Of a stretch of 18,984 nt of DNA, positions 6,032 through 13,489 are shown one piece after another. Position numbers and translations under genes: made by a program. The DNA is taken from positions 159,446 to 178,429 of the forward strand of contig PBHZ01000018.1 of the NCBI GenBank assembly GCA_002719615.1, given 5' to 3'. The stretch is from Methanobacteriota archaeon (GTDB lineage: Archaea > Thermoplasmatota > Poseidoniia > Poseidoniales > Thalassarchaeaceae). The notes under the pieces were generated by a model that worked only from the letters and a program-made list of their open reading frames with translations, was not told where the DNA came from and searched no databases. The stretch's first letter is position 1; the number at the start of each line of letters is the position of its first letter.

Positions 6032-8374
6032 ATGGGTATTATCATGTCTTCAAAAAGATACAATTATCATCAAATATTAATATTATTTTTTATCACATTT
6101 TTGTTTATTTCTTCATTTTCAAGTGCTCAAACAGTTGAGGAAAACAATGGCCCAGGAATTTCCTATGATTATCCAGACAATCATATGCTTTTCATTAAAG
6201 GGGATGAAGAATCGCCATTTTTGGATAGAAATTGGTCAGTTTTGACTGGATTTCCTCAAGGCAGCGTTTCTTTTAGTAGAACCAGTTCAACTTTAAATCC
6301 AAATATATTAAATGTTCAATCCTCTCCTATAGAAGAGCCTTTTAGATTTGAAGGTAATATTTCTGTAACTTTGTTTGCTTCTTTAGAAGGCGGCAGTAGT
6401 AATTCCTGTGAGGCTTCTGATTTTTTACCCAGCCCAGTTGGTTCTGAGACTCAATTCGAAATCTCTTTGTTAATGGGCGGAGTTGCTGTTATTTCTAATC
6501 AATATACAGAATCTATTTCAATGTCTGAAGGCTACACTTCTCCTCATGAGTTTTCAGTACAAGGGGGGCAAATTAATGTTAGTTTAAATAAAGGCGATAC
6601 TATAGATTTGTCAATAAATGTCAGACATGAATGCGTAGAATCGGGGGCACTTTTATGGGGGAATTATGACGTAACCTCTGGGATAATGTTTGAAGGACAA
6701 ATATTAGATATCAAAATTGAAGCATTAGTTGATGCAAATCGGATGGTTAGGGTAGAGATGACTCCAATTTCTCCATGGGGGTTAGATGATTTTTCTCATC
6801 AAATTTTTGAGATTGTTGGGCCGACCGAATGGAGTAGTATGTATCATGGAAAATGGGATAATGAAGATTTAAGGCAGTATCATTTCGAGAACCCTCAAGG
6901 AATTAGGGTTGCAGAAGATAATAGAACAACTTACACATGGTCTTCAGATAAACCGTTGAAACCAGGTAATTACATGGTTGATATGTGCATAGACCTCTCT
7001 GACCAAGATCCAGTTAATGACTGCAATATAATTATTATTTTACGTTTCATTGTACCTGATGATTCACAATCTCTGGTCAATGGAACATGGGCAGCAATTA
7101 TCATCCCAATAGGTATTTTTGGATGGATATTTATTTCACTAAAGGAAGCAATGTTACCTCTCCCTGCATACGGCGTAATTATACTACTTGCTTTTGCTAG
7201 CCTTGGCCCTGCAATTGAATTACCTGATATTGATTCTGAACCGTTCAGGGACAATGGTGCTGTGCCACCATTTATGTTGATTTCCCATAATCCCGATACA
7301 AATTCTATGACACTTTCTGACATAATGGAGGATTCAGACATCGTCGTTCTTGGTATGTTCCAACACGGATCTCCGAATGCATTACTTCAATATGATGATT
7401 TTTCTAAATCATTAAGGAATTCTGAATTAGATATTTCATATGTTCAGATAGCGACTGGTGAAGGTTTGGAAGCAAGTTATTTAGATTCTTATTCAGAAAA
7501 ACTGAATAATTCTTGGCCACTTTTAATAGATGAATATGACTCTAGAATGGGCCTATCTCTGCCAAATAAAGCTTCTGATGCTGTTTTAGTTATTGATTCT
7601 GCGGGATTCATTACGGAATGGAAGCCAGGCTCAATGTCTTCATCAGAAATCGAAGAAGCATCAATGAAAGCCTCATTTGGATCTGGTAACAATCCAATTC
7701 AGATTATTTCATTAGTTTTTTCGACAGCATTTCTACCGCTAATTGTTTTGGCAATGCCCAGGGAGAGACAATTCAAATTCCCTGAAGAGCCTTTGTTACC
7801 TGGTGCGGGTAGTCTCTTAATACTGTATTCTTCAGTGGTTGGATTTGCATATTGGGCATTACCTGTTGCTTTATTTTCTTCTTTAGGCCTAGGATTCTTT
7901 TGGATATGGATTGAACTTTTCTTAGCCTGTTTACTCACTTATCATGGTATTTCTATTTTGAAATTGGGTAAAATAACAGAAATTGAATTCTTAGCCAATT
8001 TAGCATATAATAAACTACCAGATAGTTATCGTTCTTGGAAATCTAAAGAAAGTTTTAGTGAAGATACATATCTTGGACTTTGGCTTGCTTGGCTTTTATG
8101 GTTAAGGATTCCAGAAATGATATCCCAAGGAATAGGTGGAATTGCTAGATCAGGTTTATTCGGCCCATTAATGGCTATTTTTTTCTTTATTTTGTTTATT
8201 TTTTGTGCAGGTTTTTCAATAATTATTTTACGTAATTTAGCTTTAATTCTTGGCCCAATTTCAAGAATTTTTGGTGAAATGAGTATAGGATTAAGGCCTA
8301 GGGCATGGGGTATCGCTTCGACTATATTCGGATTGTGGATATTGTTCAGTATTATTTTTGGCCCTTTATCATAA
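6032..8374 (+). CDS. Exported membrane protein with thioredoxin-like segment, 780 aa (function unknown)
   Basis: The order is: signal peptide (residues about 13-32, ending SSFSSAQ); an extracytoplasmic beta-rich region to about 345; two membrane helices (about 353-370 and 379-396); a soluble segment at about 405-550; then five or more membrane helices to the C-terminus. The 405-550 segment resembles a thioredoxin/TlpA-like fold: DIVVLGMF (436-443) reads as the central strand, and AVLVIDSAGFITEWKPG (517-533) as the strand and turn after the cis-Pro region. Where CxxC would stand the sequence is QHGSP (444-448), so there is no thiol redox centre. Cys117-type extracellular cysteines are few. An alternative ATG at 6044 (residue 5) is equally possible. 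It is probably co-transcribed with the DUF92 gene. No family was recognised for the whole chain. Confidence 0.75.
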   Translation: MGIIMSSKRYNYHQILILFFITFLFISSFSSAQTVEENNGPGISYDYPDNHMLFIKGDEESPFLDRNWSVLTGFPQGSVSFSRTSSTLNPNILNVQSSPIEEPFRFEGNISVTLFASLEGGSSNSCEASDFLPSPVGSETQFEISLLMGGVAVISNQYTESISMSEGYTSPHEFSVQGGQINVSLNKGDTIDLSINVRHECVESGALLWGNYDVTSGIMFEGQILDIKIEALVDANRMVRVEMTPISPWGLDDFSHQIFEIVGPTEWSSMYHGKWDNEDLRQYHFENPQGIRVAEDNRTTYTWSSDKPLKPGNYMVDMCIDLSDQDPVNDCNIIIILRFIVPDDSQSLVNGTWAAIIIPIGIFGWIFISLKEAMLPLPAYGVIILLAFASLGPAIELPDIDSEPFRDNGAVPPFMLISHNPDTNSMTLSDIMEDSDIVVLGMFQHGSPNALLQYDDFSKSLRNSELDISYVQIATGEGLEASYLDSYSEKLNNSWPLLIDEYDSRMGLSLPNKASDAVLVIDSAGFITEWKPGSMSSSEIEEASMKASFGSGNNPIQIISLVFSTAFLPLIVLAMPRERQFKFPEEPLLPGAGSLLILYSSVVGFAYWALPVALFSSLGLGFFWIWIELFLACLLTYHGISILKLGKITEIEFLANLAYNKLPDSYRSWKSKESFSEDTYLGLWLAWLLWLRIPEMISQGIGGIARSGLFGPLMAIFFFILFIFCAGFSIIILRNLALILGPISRIFGEMSIGLRPRAWGIASTIFGLWILFSIIFGPLS

Positions 8375-8400
8375 ATTTATCATTTATTCTATGATTATGA

Positions 8401-8431
8401 CCGAGACCATCATAAGAGTAGGGTTTCTCGG
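8401..8431 (+). other. Imperfect inverted repeat before tRNA-Trp
   Basis: CCGAGA (8401-8406) matches TCTCGG (8426-8431) inversely, with a CC/GG pair inside and a long loop. It lies between the stop of the 780-residue protein gene and tRNA-Trp. It could be a 3'-end hairpin of the upstream mRNA. It also overlaps where a tRNA promoter should lie. The rest of the 8375-8445 gap is AT-rich with nothing else clear. Confidence 0.25.
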
Positions 8432-8445
8432 AATGATATCCCTAT

Positions 8446-8634
8446 GGGGGTATAGTATAACCTGGTAGTACAGCGGGCTCCAGTTGCACGGGAATGACGA
8501 CGAGATGGTTTTCTGATGGTTTTGATGACCAACTGGAGCACCGACCTGTCGCAACCCGAGAGCGTGCGCCTGCCGGGTGCACGCTAGGCGGAAGACACCT
8601 GCTGATCTGGGTTCAAATCCCAGTGCCCCCACCA
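8446..8634 (+). tRNA. tRNA-Trp (anticodon CCA) with a 113-base intron
   Basis: Exon 1 is 8446-8483 and exon 2 is 8597-8634. Acceptor GGGGGTA pairs with TGCCCCC, and the D arm is GTAT/GTAC. Anticodon stem GCGGG (8473-8477) pairs with CCTGC (8598-8602). The T arm is CTGGG-TTCAAAT-CCCAG, discriminator A is at 8631, and CCA is encoded. After removal of 8484-8596 the loop reads CTCCAGA, anticodon CCA at 8480-8482. The intron is at the canonical 37/38 position, as in many archaeal tRNA-Trp genes. The splice site folds only roughly as a bulge-helix-bulge: exon bases 32-35 (CTCC) pair with GGAAG or GAAG of the intron 3' end with one bulged A or one mismatch, leaving AG|T and AC|A as the cut bulges. 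Confidence 0.95.
8484..8596 (+). ncRNA. Box C/D guide RNA encoded in the tRNA-Trp intron (targets C34)
   Basis: Box C is ATGACGA (8494-8500), D' CTGA (8513-8516), C' TTGATGA (8522-8528) and D CCGA (8541-8544). Both guide spacers (8501-8512 and 8529-8540) are exactly 12 bases, and the D'-C' gap is 5. The outer stem pairs TTGC-ACGGG (8484-8492) with CCTGT-C-GCAA (8545-8554), with one bulged C. The D guide is complementary to GCTCCAGTTG across the exon 1-intron joint, and the fifth base before box D (G8536) faces C8480, which is C34 of this same tRNA. In Haloferax the tRNA-Trp intron is known to guide 2'-O-methylation of C34 and U39; the C34 half is reproduced here. A separate 7-bp hairpin (8561-8567 with 8579-8585) fills the remaining intron. 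Confidence 0.88.
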
Positions 8635-8640
8635 CTTTTT
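8635..8640 (+). terminator. T-run terminator after tRNA-Trp
   Basis: CTTTTT follows the encoded CCA at once, fitting the oligo-T termination signals of archaeal RNA polymerase. Confidence 0.5.
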
Positions 8641-8663
8641 ATGACATTATTTAGCATATGTCA

Positions 8664-8679
8664 GTTTATTTGAATAAAC
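8664..8679 (+). promoter_or_regulatory. TATA region and 7-bp inverted repeat before the subtilase
   Basis: GTTTATT-TG-AATAAAC is an inverted repeat with a 2-base spacer. It is centred 27 bases before the ATG at 8699, where a TATA box for a leaderless transcript belongs. It may be simply the TATA element, or a regulator site overlapping it. Confidence 0.45.
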
Positions 8680-8698
8680 ATTCCCATTTCGCGTACAC

Positions 8699-10873
8699 AT
8701 GAGAGATGGAAAAGTTGCAGTTCTCCTCATATTCATTTTAACAACTTCACTCATGGGAAGCATTTATTCAACGTCAGATAATGTCGAAAAAACATCTCAA
8801 AATTATAAATCATCCATTGAGAGTTTTGAATTCATGCCTCAGAAAGATGTTACATGGCTAAATCCAGATCCATGGTGGATGACAACTTCTTTGGATTCAG
8901 ATAGAAACGGGATTCATGATTCTATTCAAAATGCAACCGGTCTTGTAAATATTGGAATTTCCTTCTCACGAGAAATAACTGAGGAGGATAAAACAAAATT
9001 GACGAATTTGGGATTTGAAATACGTATGGAATTAAAGTCGGTAAATGCTCTTTTGTTAGGTCCTGTTGAGAGGCAACAAGCTACAGATTTAATTAATTTC
9101 GAAGATGTAGTTATGGTTGAAAGATATGGTTCAGTTATTTTTTACGGAGACATCCAAACTCCTTCTGTAAAAGCTAGTAATTCAAGTATTTATCCCGGAG
9201 CATGGGATTTAGGGGTTACTGGCAAAGGAGTGAACATCGCACTTACTGATACAGGAGTTGATAATGAACACCCTGGATTGATGGAAAAATTTGTTGCAGG
9301 CTATGATGCGGTTTGCTACAATCCTTCTGATCCTAATTGTGTTTTAGCAGGTTTTGGCCAAAGACCAACTGACGGTACTTTTGATCCTGATGATGCAAAT
9401 CAACACGGTACTGCGTGCATGGGTATGGCCAGCGCAACAGGAGTTGAGGCCGATGGGAGCGTCTCTAATTTTACTGGCGCTGCACCAGATGCCAAACTAA
9501 TCGATGTTAGGATAGGTACTGATGTTGGGGCAGGACCATTTGAGAATTATTTACTTGAACAAGAGTTCTATGAATCTGCAATGAATGGTATTCAATGGAT
9601 TATTGATCACAAGGATGATGCTTGGCAAGGAGCACAAGAAGAAGATTATGGTATTGATATAATCTCCTTGTCTTGGGGAATAACAAGTCATGAAAATGGG
9701 GGTTCAGATGGCACAGACATGCATAGTAGAATATTAGATGAAGCAATGCTAGCTGGAATATCTGTTTCGGTAGCGGCAGGAAATGATGGCCCAGATAATG
9801 ACGGTTTATCTGGGATGGGCTCATCATCATTATCTATTACAGTGGGAGCAACTGATGATCAGAATACTATAGACAGGAGCGATGATACTGTAGCAAGTTA
9901 TTCTAGCAGAGGTCAAAGAAAAGATAATGGTAATGGTAATCCATTAGATGAATTAAAGCCTGAAATTAGTGCACCCGGATCAAATATAATTCAAGCAGAA
10001 GCCTGCATTACTAGTGGAGGTTGCAATAATTTCATTGGAGGAGATGCATCAGAGAATACCTACACAAACAGAGGTAGCGGTACGTCATATGCAACACCTT
10101 CTGTTTCTGGCATAATTGCGTTATTAATAGAAGCGAATGAAGATTTGACCCCAATACAAATTAAAGAAGTACTCAAACAAACATCCGAAAGAAAAGGGGA
10201 GCCAAGTGCCCCCGATATAGATCCTTACTGGAATAGAGATTTTGGTTACGGCATGGTTGATGCATTTGCAGCGGTATCTCTTGCAATTCATCTCAAAGAA
10301 ACTAATCAGACTATCTCCATGAATCCATATATTCAAAATCATCTACTTTCTGTGAATTATGAAAATACTTCTTCTTGCTTAGATTGCGTGGAGATAATAG
10401 GCCATACTTGGGGGCAAATGGGGAGTGTCGAGGGTATGCAGTATCGTGTAGATGATGGGCCTTGGACTTTTTTTAATCCCAATCAATTAGAAAATAACAA
10501 TTCATCTTCTGTAGTGGGCTCCTTAACTCCACTAATTTGGAATCTACCTATTTATCATAGTCAGCTATCTGGTAATTATCATGAAATAGAAGTAAGATCT
10601 ACCTCAGGAGATCAGCATTCGCTTCCAGTACTGATTGATGTATATGTATCTCCGAGTAGTATTCAAGATCAACCATTTTCTATTATTAATCTTCTAATTA
10701 TATGCTTATTTGTTTTTGTTGCAGGTTACTCAATTATTTCACAGAGGAAAAATGATGCTGCTTTCAGTATCTCTAAAAAATTCCATGTCGGTTTTTTTAA
10801 TTCTTCCAGAGTTGATGATACTCAGAAATTAGATTCTGATACTGCATTAGATGCACAATTAATTCATGAGTGA
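8699..10873 (+). CDS. Membrane-anchored subtilisin-like serine protease (S8), 724 aa
   Basis: An N-terminal signal sequence (about 5-24) leads into a propeptide-like domain (about 84-146). The catalytic domain follows with Asp184 (ALTDTGVD), His236 (QHGTACMGMA), the oxyanion Asn362 (AAGNDGP) and Ser463 (GSGTSYATP). After about 170 residues of beta-rich C-terminal domain comes a membrane helix (about 661-680) and a basic, then polar, tail of about 40 residues. It should be exported and stay anchored with the catalytic domain outside, degrading proteins or peptides. Residues 66-74 (DSDRNGIHD) form a DxDxNG calcium-type motif before the propeptide. Cys pairs at 206/214, 436/442 and 560/563 could form disulfides. 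No Shine-Dalgarno site is present; the promoter geometry is leaderless. The aminotransferase gene begins 68 bases downstream, with its own TATA-like box. Confidence 0.93.
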   Translation: MRDGKVAVLLIFILTTSLMGSIYSTSDNVEKTSQNYKSSIESFEFMPQKDVTWLNPDPWWMTTSLDSDRNGIHDSIQNATGLVNIGISFSREITEEDKTKLTNLGFEIRMELKSVNALLLGPVERQQATDLINFEDVVMVERYGSVIFYGDIQTPSVKASNSSIYPGAWDLGVTGKGVNIALTDTGVDNEHPGLMEKFVAGYDAVCYNPSDPNCVLAGFGQRPTDGTFDPDDANQHGTACMGMASATGVEADGSVSNFTGAAPDAKLIDVRIGTDVGAGPFENYLLEQEFYESAMNGIQWIIDHKDDAWQGAQEEDYGIDIISLSWGITSHENGGSDGTDMHSRILDEAMLAGISVSVAAGNDGPDNDGLSGMGSSSLSITVGATDDQNTIDRSDDTVASYSSRGQRKDNGNGNPLDELKPEISAPGSNIIQAEACITSGGCNNFIGGDASENTYTNRGSGTSYATPSVSGIIALLIEANEDLTPIQIKEVLKQTSERKGEPSAPDIDPYWNRDFGYGMVDAFAAVSLAIHLKETNQTISMNPYIQNHLLSVNYENTSSCLDCVEIIGHTWGQMGSVEGMQYRVDDGPWTFFNPNQLENNNSSSVVGSLTPLIWNLPIYHSQLSGNYHEIEVRSTSGDQHSLPVLIDVYVSPSSIQDQPFSIINLLIICLFVFVAGYSIISQRKNDAAFSISKKFHVGFFNSSRVDDTQKLDSDTALDAQLIHE

Positions 10874-10910
10874 TGCTTGAATGCTATTTTGATGATTTTT
10901 ATCAATTCTT

Positions 10911-10917
10911 CTTAAAA
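10911..10917 (+). promoter_or_regulatory. TATA-like box for aminotransferase
   Basis: CTTAAAA lies 25-31 bases before the ATG at 10942, fitting a leaderless start there and arguing against the longer frame that begins at GTG 10870. Confidence 0.4.
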
Positions 10918-10941
10918 CCTTTAGCCATCCCTCGGCAGCCC

Positions 10942-12093
10942 ATGGCAAGGTTCTCCGACCGAGCAAACAGCATACGTCCTACAGGAGTAAGACGTATGTT
11001 CGATATGGCAGGAGATGATACAGTACAATTTGGTCTTGGAGAACCAGATTTTCAACCTCCAGAATTAGCTATCGAGGCTTTTAATCTTGCAATGCAACAG
11101 GGCAAAAATAAGTATACCACTACTGCGGGTTTGCCACAATTAAGAGAAAAAATAGCTAACGAATGGTCTCATTTATCTCCTAATTTAGACCAATCAAATG
11201 TATGTATAACAATGAGTGGAACAAATGCACTTTTGGATGTGTTCCTGGCTATAGTAAATCCAGGAGATAACGTCTTAATCCCTGAACCATATTTTCCACT
11301 GTATCCTCAACATGCGGTGATATGTGGTGGTGAGCCAAATTTCTATCCTTGTGATTTCGATAATGGTTTCGTACCAACAATAGCGGATTTAGAATCGAGA
11401 ATCAATGAAAAAACAGTGGCAATATTAGTTAATTTTCCCAGTAATCCAACAGGTGCAACTGTTTCTAAAAATCAACGCGATAATTTGGTTGAGTTTGCTA
11501 AAAAGAATGATATATGGATAATTACGGATGAAGTTTATGATCGAATAATTTACAATGAAGAACATGTATCTTTTTTGGGTGCTGGTCACGATAAATTATT
11601 TTTAATTAATTCATTCTCAAAAACATTTGCAATGACAGGATGGAGAATTGGATATGTACTTTCTCCCGATTCTGACGCCATGGTAGAAATAAATAAAATG
11701 CAGTATTATGTTACTGCTTGTAGCAATGATGCAATGCAATATGCAGTATTAGAAGCCATGAATAAGGCTTCTGATTATCCGTCATTAATGTGTGCTGAAT
11801 TTAAATCAAGAAGAGATTTGATATGTAACAGGCTTAATGCAATGCCAGGCGTTTCATGCCACGTTCCAGATGGAGCTTTCTACGTCTTTCCAAAGGTTCA
11901 TGTTGATGGATATAACAGTGAGCAGTTAGCCATAGCTATTCTAGAAAAGGGAGGGGTTCTTTGCTCCCCAGGGTCTGCTTTTGGAAAAGCAGGTGAAGGG
12001 CACCTAAGATTTGCTTACACACTAGATGAAGAAGGAATATCTAAAGGAATGGATCGACTTGAAGAAGTACTTTCTGAATTAAGAGGAGAGTAA
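10942..12093 (+). CDS. Class I/II pyridoxal-phosphate aminotransferase, 383 aa
   Basis: This is a fold-type I aminotransferase of the aspartate aminotransferase family. Visible are GLGEPDFQPP (31-40), YTTTAGLPQLREKIA (58-72), the phosphate-binding SGTNALLD (92-99), Tyr117, Asn168 in NFPSNPTG, Asp196 in ITDEVYD, the Schiff-base Lys227 in SFSKTFAMTGWRIGY (224-238) and the substrate-carboxylate Arg356 in LRFAYT. All key residues are intact, so it should be active. Amino donor specificity (aspartate, alanine or aromatic) cannot be fixed from these motifs. Start 10942 is preferred because family members begin close to this residue and a TATA-like box is placed correctly; the upstream 24 codons look non-coding. 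It would link 2-oxoacids with the glutamate/glutamine pool. A small membrane protein gene follows after one base. Confidence 0.93.
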   Translation: MARFSDRANSIRPTGVRRMFDMAGDDTVQFGLGEPDFQPPELAIEAFNLAMQQGKNKYTTTAGLPQLREKIANEWSHLSPNLDQSNVCITMSGTNALLDVFLAIVNPGDNVLIPEPYFPLYPQHAVICGGEPNFYPCDFDNGFVPTIADLESRINEKTVAILVNFPSNPTGATVSKNQRDNLVEFAKKNDIWIITDEVYDRIIYNEEHVSFLGAGHDKLFLINSFSKTFAMTGWRIGYVLSPDSDAMVEINKMQYYVTACSNDAMQYAVLEAMNKASDYPSLMCAEFKSRRDLICNRLNAMPGVSCHVPDGAFYVFPKVHVDGYNSEQLAIAILEKGGVLCSPGSAFGKAGEGHLRFAYTLDEEGISKGMDRLEEVLSELRGE

Positions 12094-12094
12094 C

Positions 12095-12328
12095 TTGTTA
12101 CATTTAATTCTGAATATTCTATACTTTTCAATAGGATTTGCCATTCCATTATCTTTGGACTTAATTAATTATTATATAAGTAAAGGAAAACAACTCATAT
12201 TTCTTCTATCAATACTCTTATTTTCTGGATTATTTTTATTCCTAAATGGTCCGAACATAATCGTCTTTGGACTATTTTTAGGGTCAGGTTGGAAATTATT
12301 AAATTTCACTTTAGATTATTTCTTGTAA
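12095..12328 (+). CDS. Small membrane protein, 77 aa (function unknown)
   Basis: The frame starts with TTG one base after the aminotransferase stop, with a purine-rich GAGGAGAG just upstream in the end of that gene, suggesting coupled translation. The product is almost wholly hydrophobic: about three membrane helices (roughly 2-24, 33-50 and 53-72) with short charged turns. No family recognised. AT-rich DNA can yield hydrophobic ORFs by chance, so reality is not certain. Full occupation of the gap up to the next stop favours a gene. Its TAA is directly followed by the TAA of the convergent gene. Confidence 0.5.
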   Translation: MLHLILNILYFSIGFAIPLSLDLINYYISKGKQLIFLLSILLFSGLFLFLNGPNIIVFGLFLGSGWKLLNFTLDYFL

Positions 12329-13336
12329 TTAATCATCGTTAAAAAAACCAAAAGGATCATCACTATTTTCCTCCTTTTCGTTAGATAATTCCAGGGAATT
12401 TATATTCACATTTTTTAATTTTTCTTCTTGACCCAACATCCATTCTGGCATTTCTTTCATTCCACTTAATACTGAGAAAGTAGTAAATGTGGCCATAGGC
12501 AGAACTGAAATTGCGACAATTGAGTCCAATAAGGCCTTTTCTGGAATTACAGCTTCATCTACCACAGTTTTTATCACTATTTTTTCTAACTGCATTTCAT
12601 GCCATTGTTCATAATCAATACCCAACCAACCTAATGACAATGCTAGAAAAAATCTTGCAAATACCCAATAAAGAATCAAAGGCATCGTCCATGATATTCT
12701 CCCAAATCTTCCTAAAATGTTCCTTAACAAATATGCAAAACCAATTAATCTAGAAGAAATCAATGGATGTATTCTAATTGCTGCCCATAATGCAATAAGA
12801 TAGCCTATTATTCCCAATTGAAATGCAGAGTCAGATTTAATCAAATTTTCCGGTACGCCTTCCATTATTATCAGAGGAACAGCGATTAGGATTACTTGCA
12901 AAGGTATTGCCAACAATTGCAAACCACCATGAACTGTCATTATATCAAAATTTTCTCTTTTTATTTTAATATACACTAACCTACTCATTGCTCCATGTGG
13001 GGTTTTATATGCATTCAATCTAGCTCTATCAATTAATTCAGGATCATTAATTCTCCTACTTAATCCAGTAATAGCAATCCAACCTCCTTTATTTGAAACA
13101 TAAAAAGGAGTATATCCGCTCATTATTAATGCAAGTCCAAGAGAAATAACTCCATATGTTATTCCTGCTATGACAATCCAACTAATCATTTCTGTCCTTA
13201 GTCCTACACTTGCATTTTCAACATCTAGATCTATTAGATACGCAATTGAGAATAGAAAGGTTGGAACAATTGTCACTTGACAGATAATTATAATCAATAA
13301 GTGAAACCGTTTTAGTAAATTTCCGCCTACACTCAT
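12329..13336 (-). CDS. Six-helix integral membrane protein, 335 aa (function unknown)
   Basis: I do not recognise the family. Hydrophobic segments lie at about 12-35, 50-72, 137-157, 171-190, 216-237 and 268-291. A hydrophilic loop at about 83-130 contains many basic residues (GLSRRINDPELIDRARLNAY). Residues 186-213, between helices, are also basic (IHPLISSRLIG, RNILGRFGR). The last 45 residues are polar and acidic, ending DDPFGFFNDD, and probably cytoplasmic. The ATG at 13336 lacks a clear Shine-Dalgarno site. A weak TATA-like string (CTTATC on the minus strand, near 13362) fits a leaderless start. It shares the 13337-13489 gap with the divergent surface-protein gene. Confidence 0.75.
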   Translation of the reverse strand: MSVGGNLLKRFHLLIIIICQVTIVPTFLFSIAYLIDLDVENASVGLRTEMISWIVIAGITYGVISLGLALIMSGYTPFYVSNKGGWIAITGLSRRINDPELIDRARLNAYKTPHGAMSRLVYIKIKRENFDIMTVHGGLQLLAIPLQVILIAVPLIIMEGVPENLIKSDSAFQLGIIGYLIALWAAIRIHPLISSRLIGFAYLLRNILGRFGRISWTMPLILYWVFARFFLALSLGWLGIDYEQWHEMQLEKIVIKTVVDEAVIPEKALLDSIVAISVLPMATFTTFSVLSGMKEMPEWMLGQEEKLKNVNINSLELSNEKEENSDDPFGFFNDD

Positions 13337-13460
13337 ACGCTCACGTCACATTCAACAGAGATAAGGTCTTCATACACTGCTCATCTAAGAGTTATCATTT
13401 CAACACATTTTTTGAAATTCCAAATTTTCTACTCACTGAACTTCCACCCCATACTTTCAT

Positions 13461-13469
13461 AGATAAAAG
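13461..13469 (+). promoter_or_regulatory. TATA-like box for the large surface protein
   Basis: AGATAAAAG is centred about 25 bases before the ATG at 13490, with no Shine-Dalgarno site, implying a leaderless mRNA. Upstream in the divergent gap, ATTTCAA (13397-13403) and TTGAAAT (13412-13418) form a 7-bp inverted repeat of unknown meaning. Confidence 0.5.
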
Positions 13470-13489
13470 TTCATCCCAAATACTTGTAC

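Noticed and set aside
8501..8602. D' guide of the tRNA-Trp intron acting on position 39, as in Haloferax
   Set aside because: Position 39 is C, not U, and the 12-base guide pairs with that region at scattered positions only.
8384..8635. Minus-strand 83-residue ORF
   Set aside because: It is antisense to the intron-containing tRNA-Trp, which explains the whole segment by structure. The reading frame is incidental.
10870..10941. Aminotransferase start at GTG 10870 overlapping the subtilase stop
   Set aside because: The 24 extra residues are unlike the family N-terminus, and a TATA-like box at 10911 points to ATG 10942.
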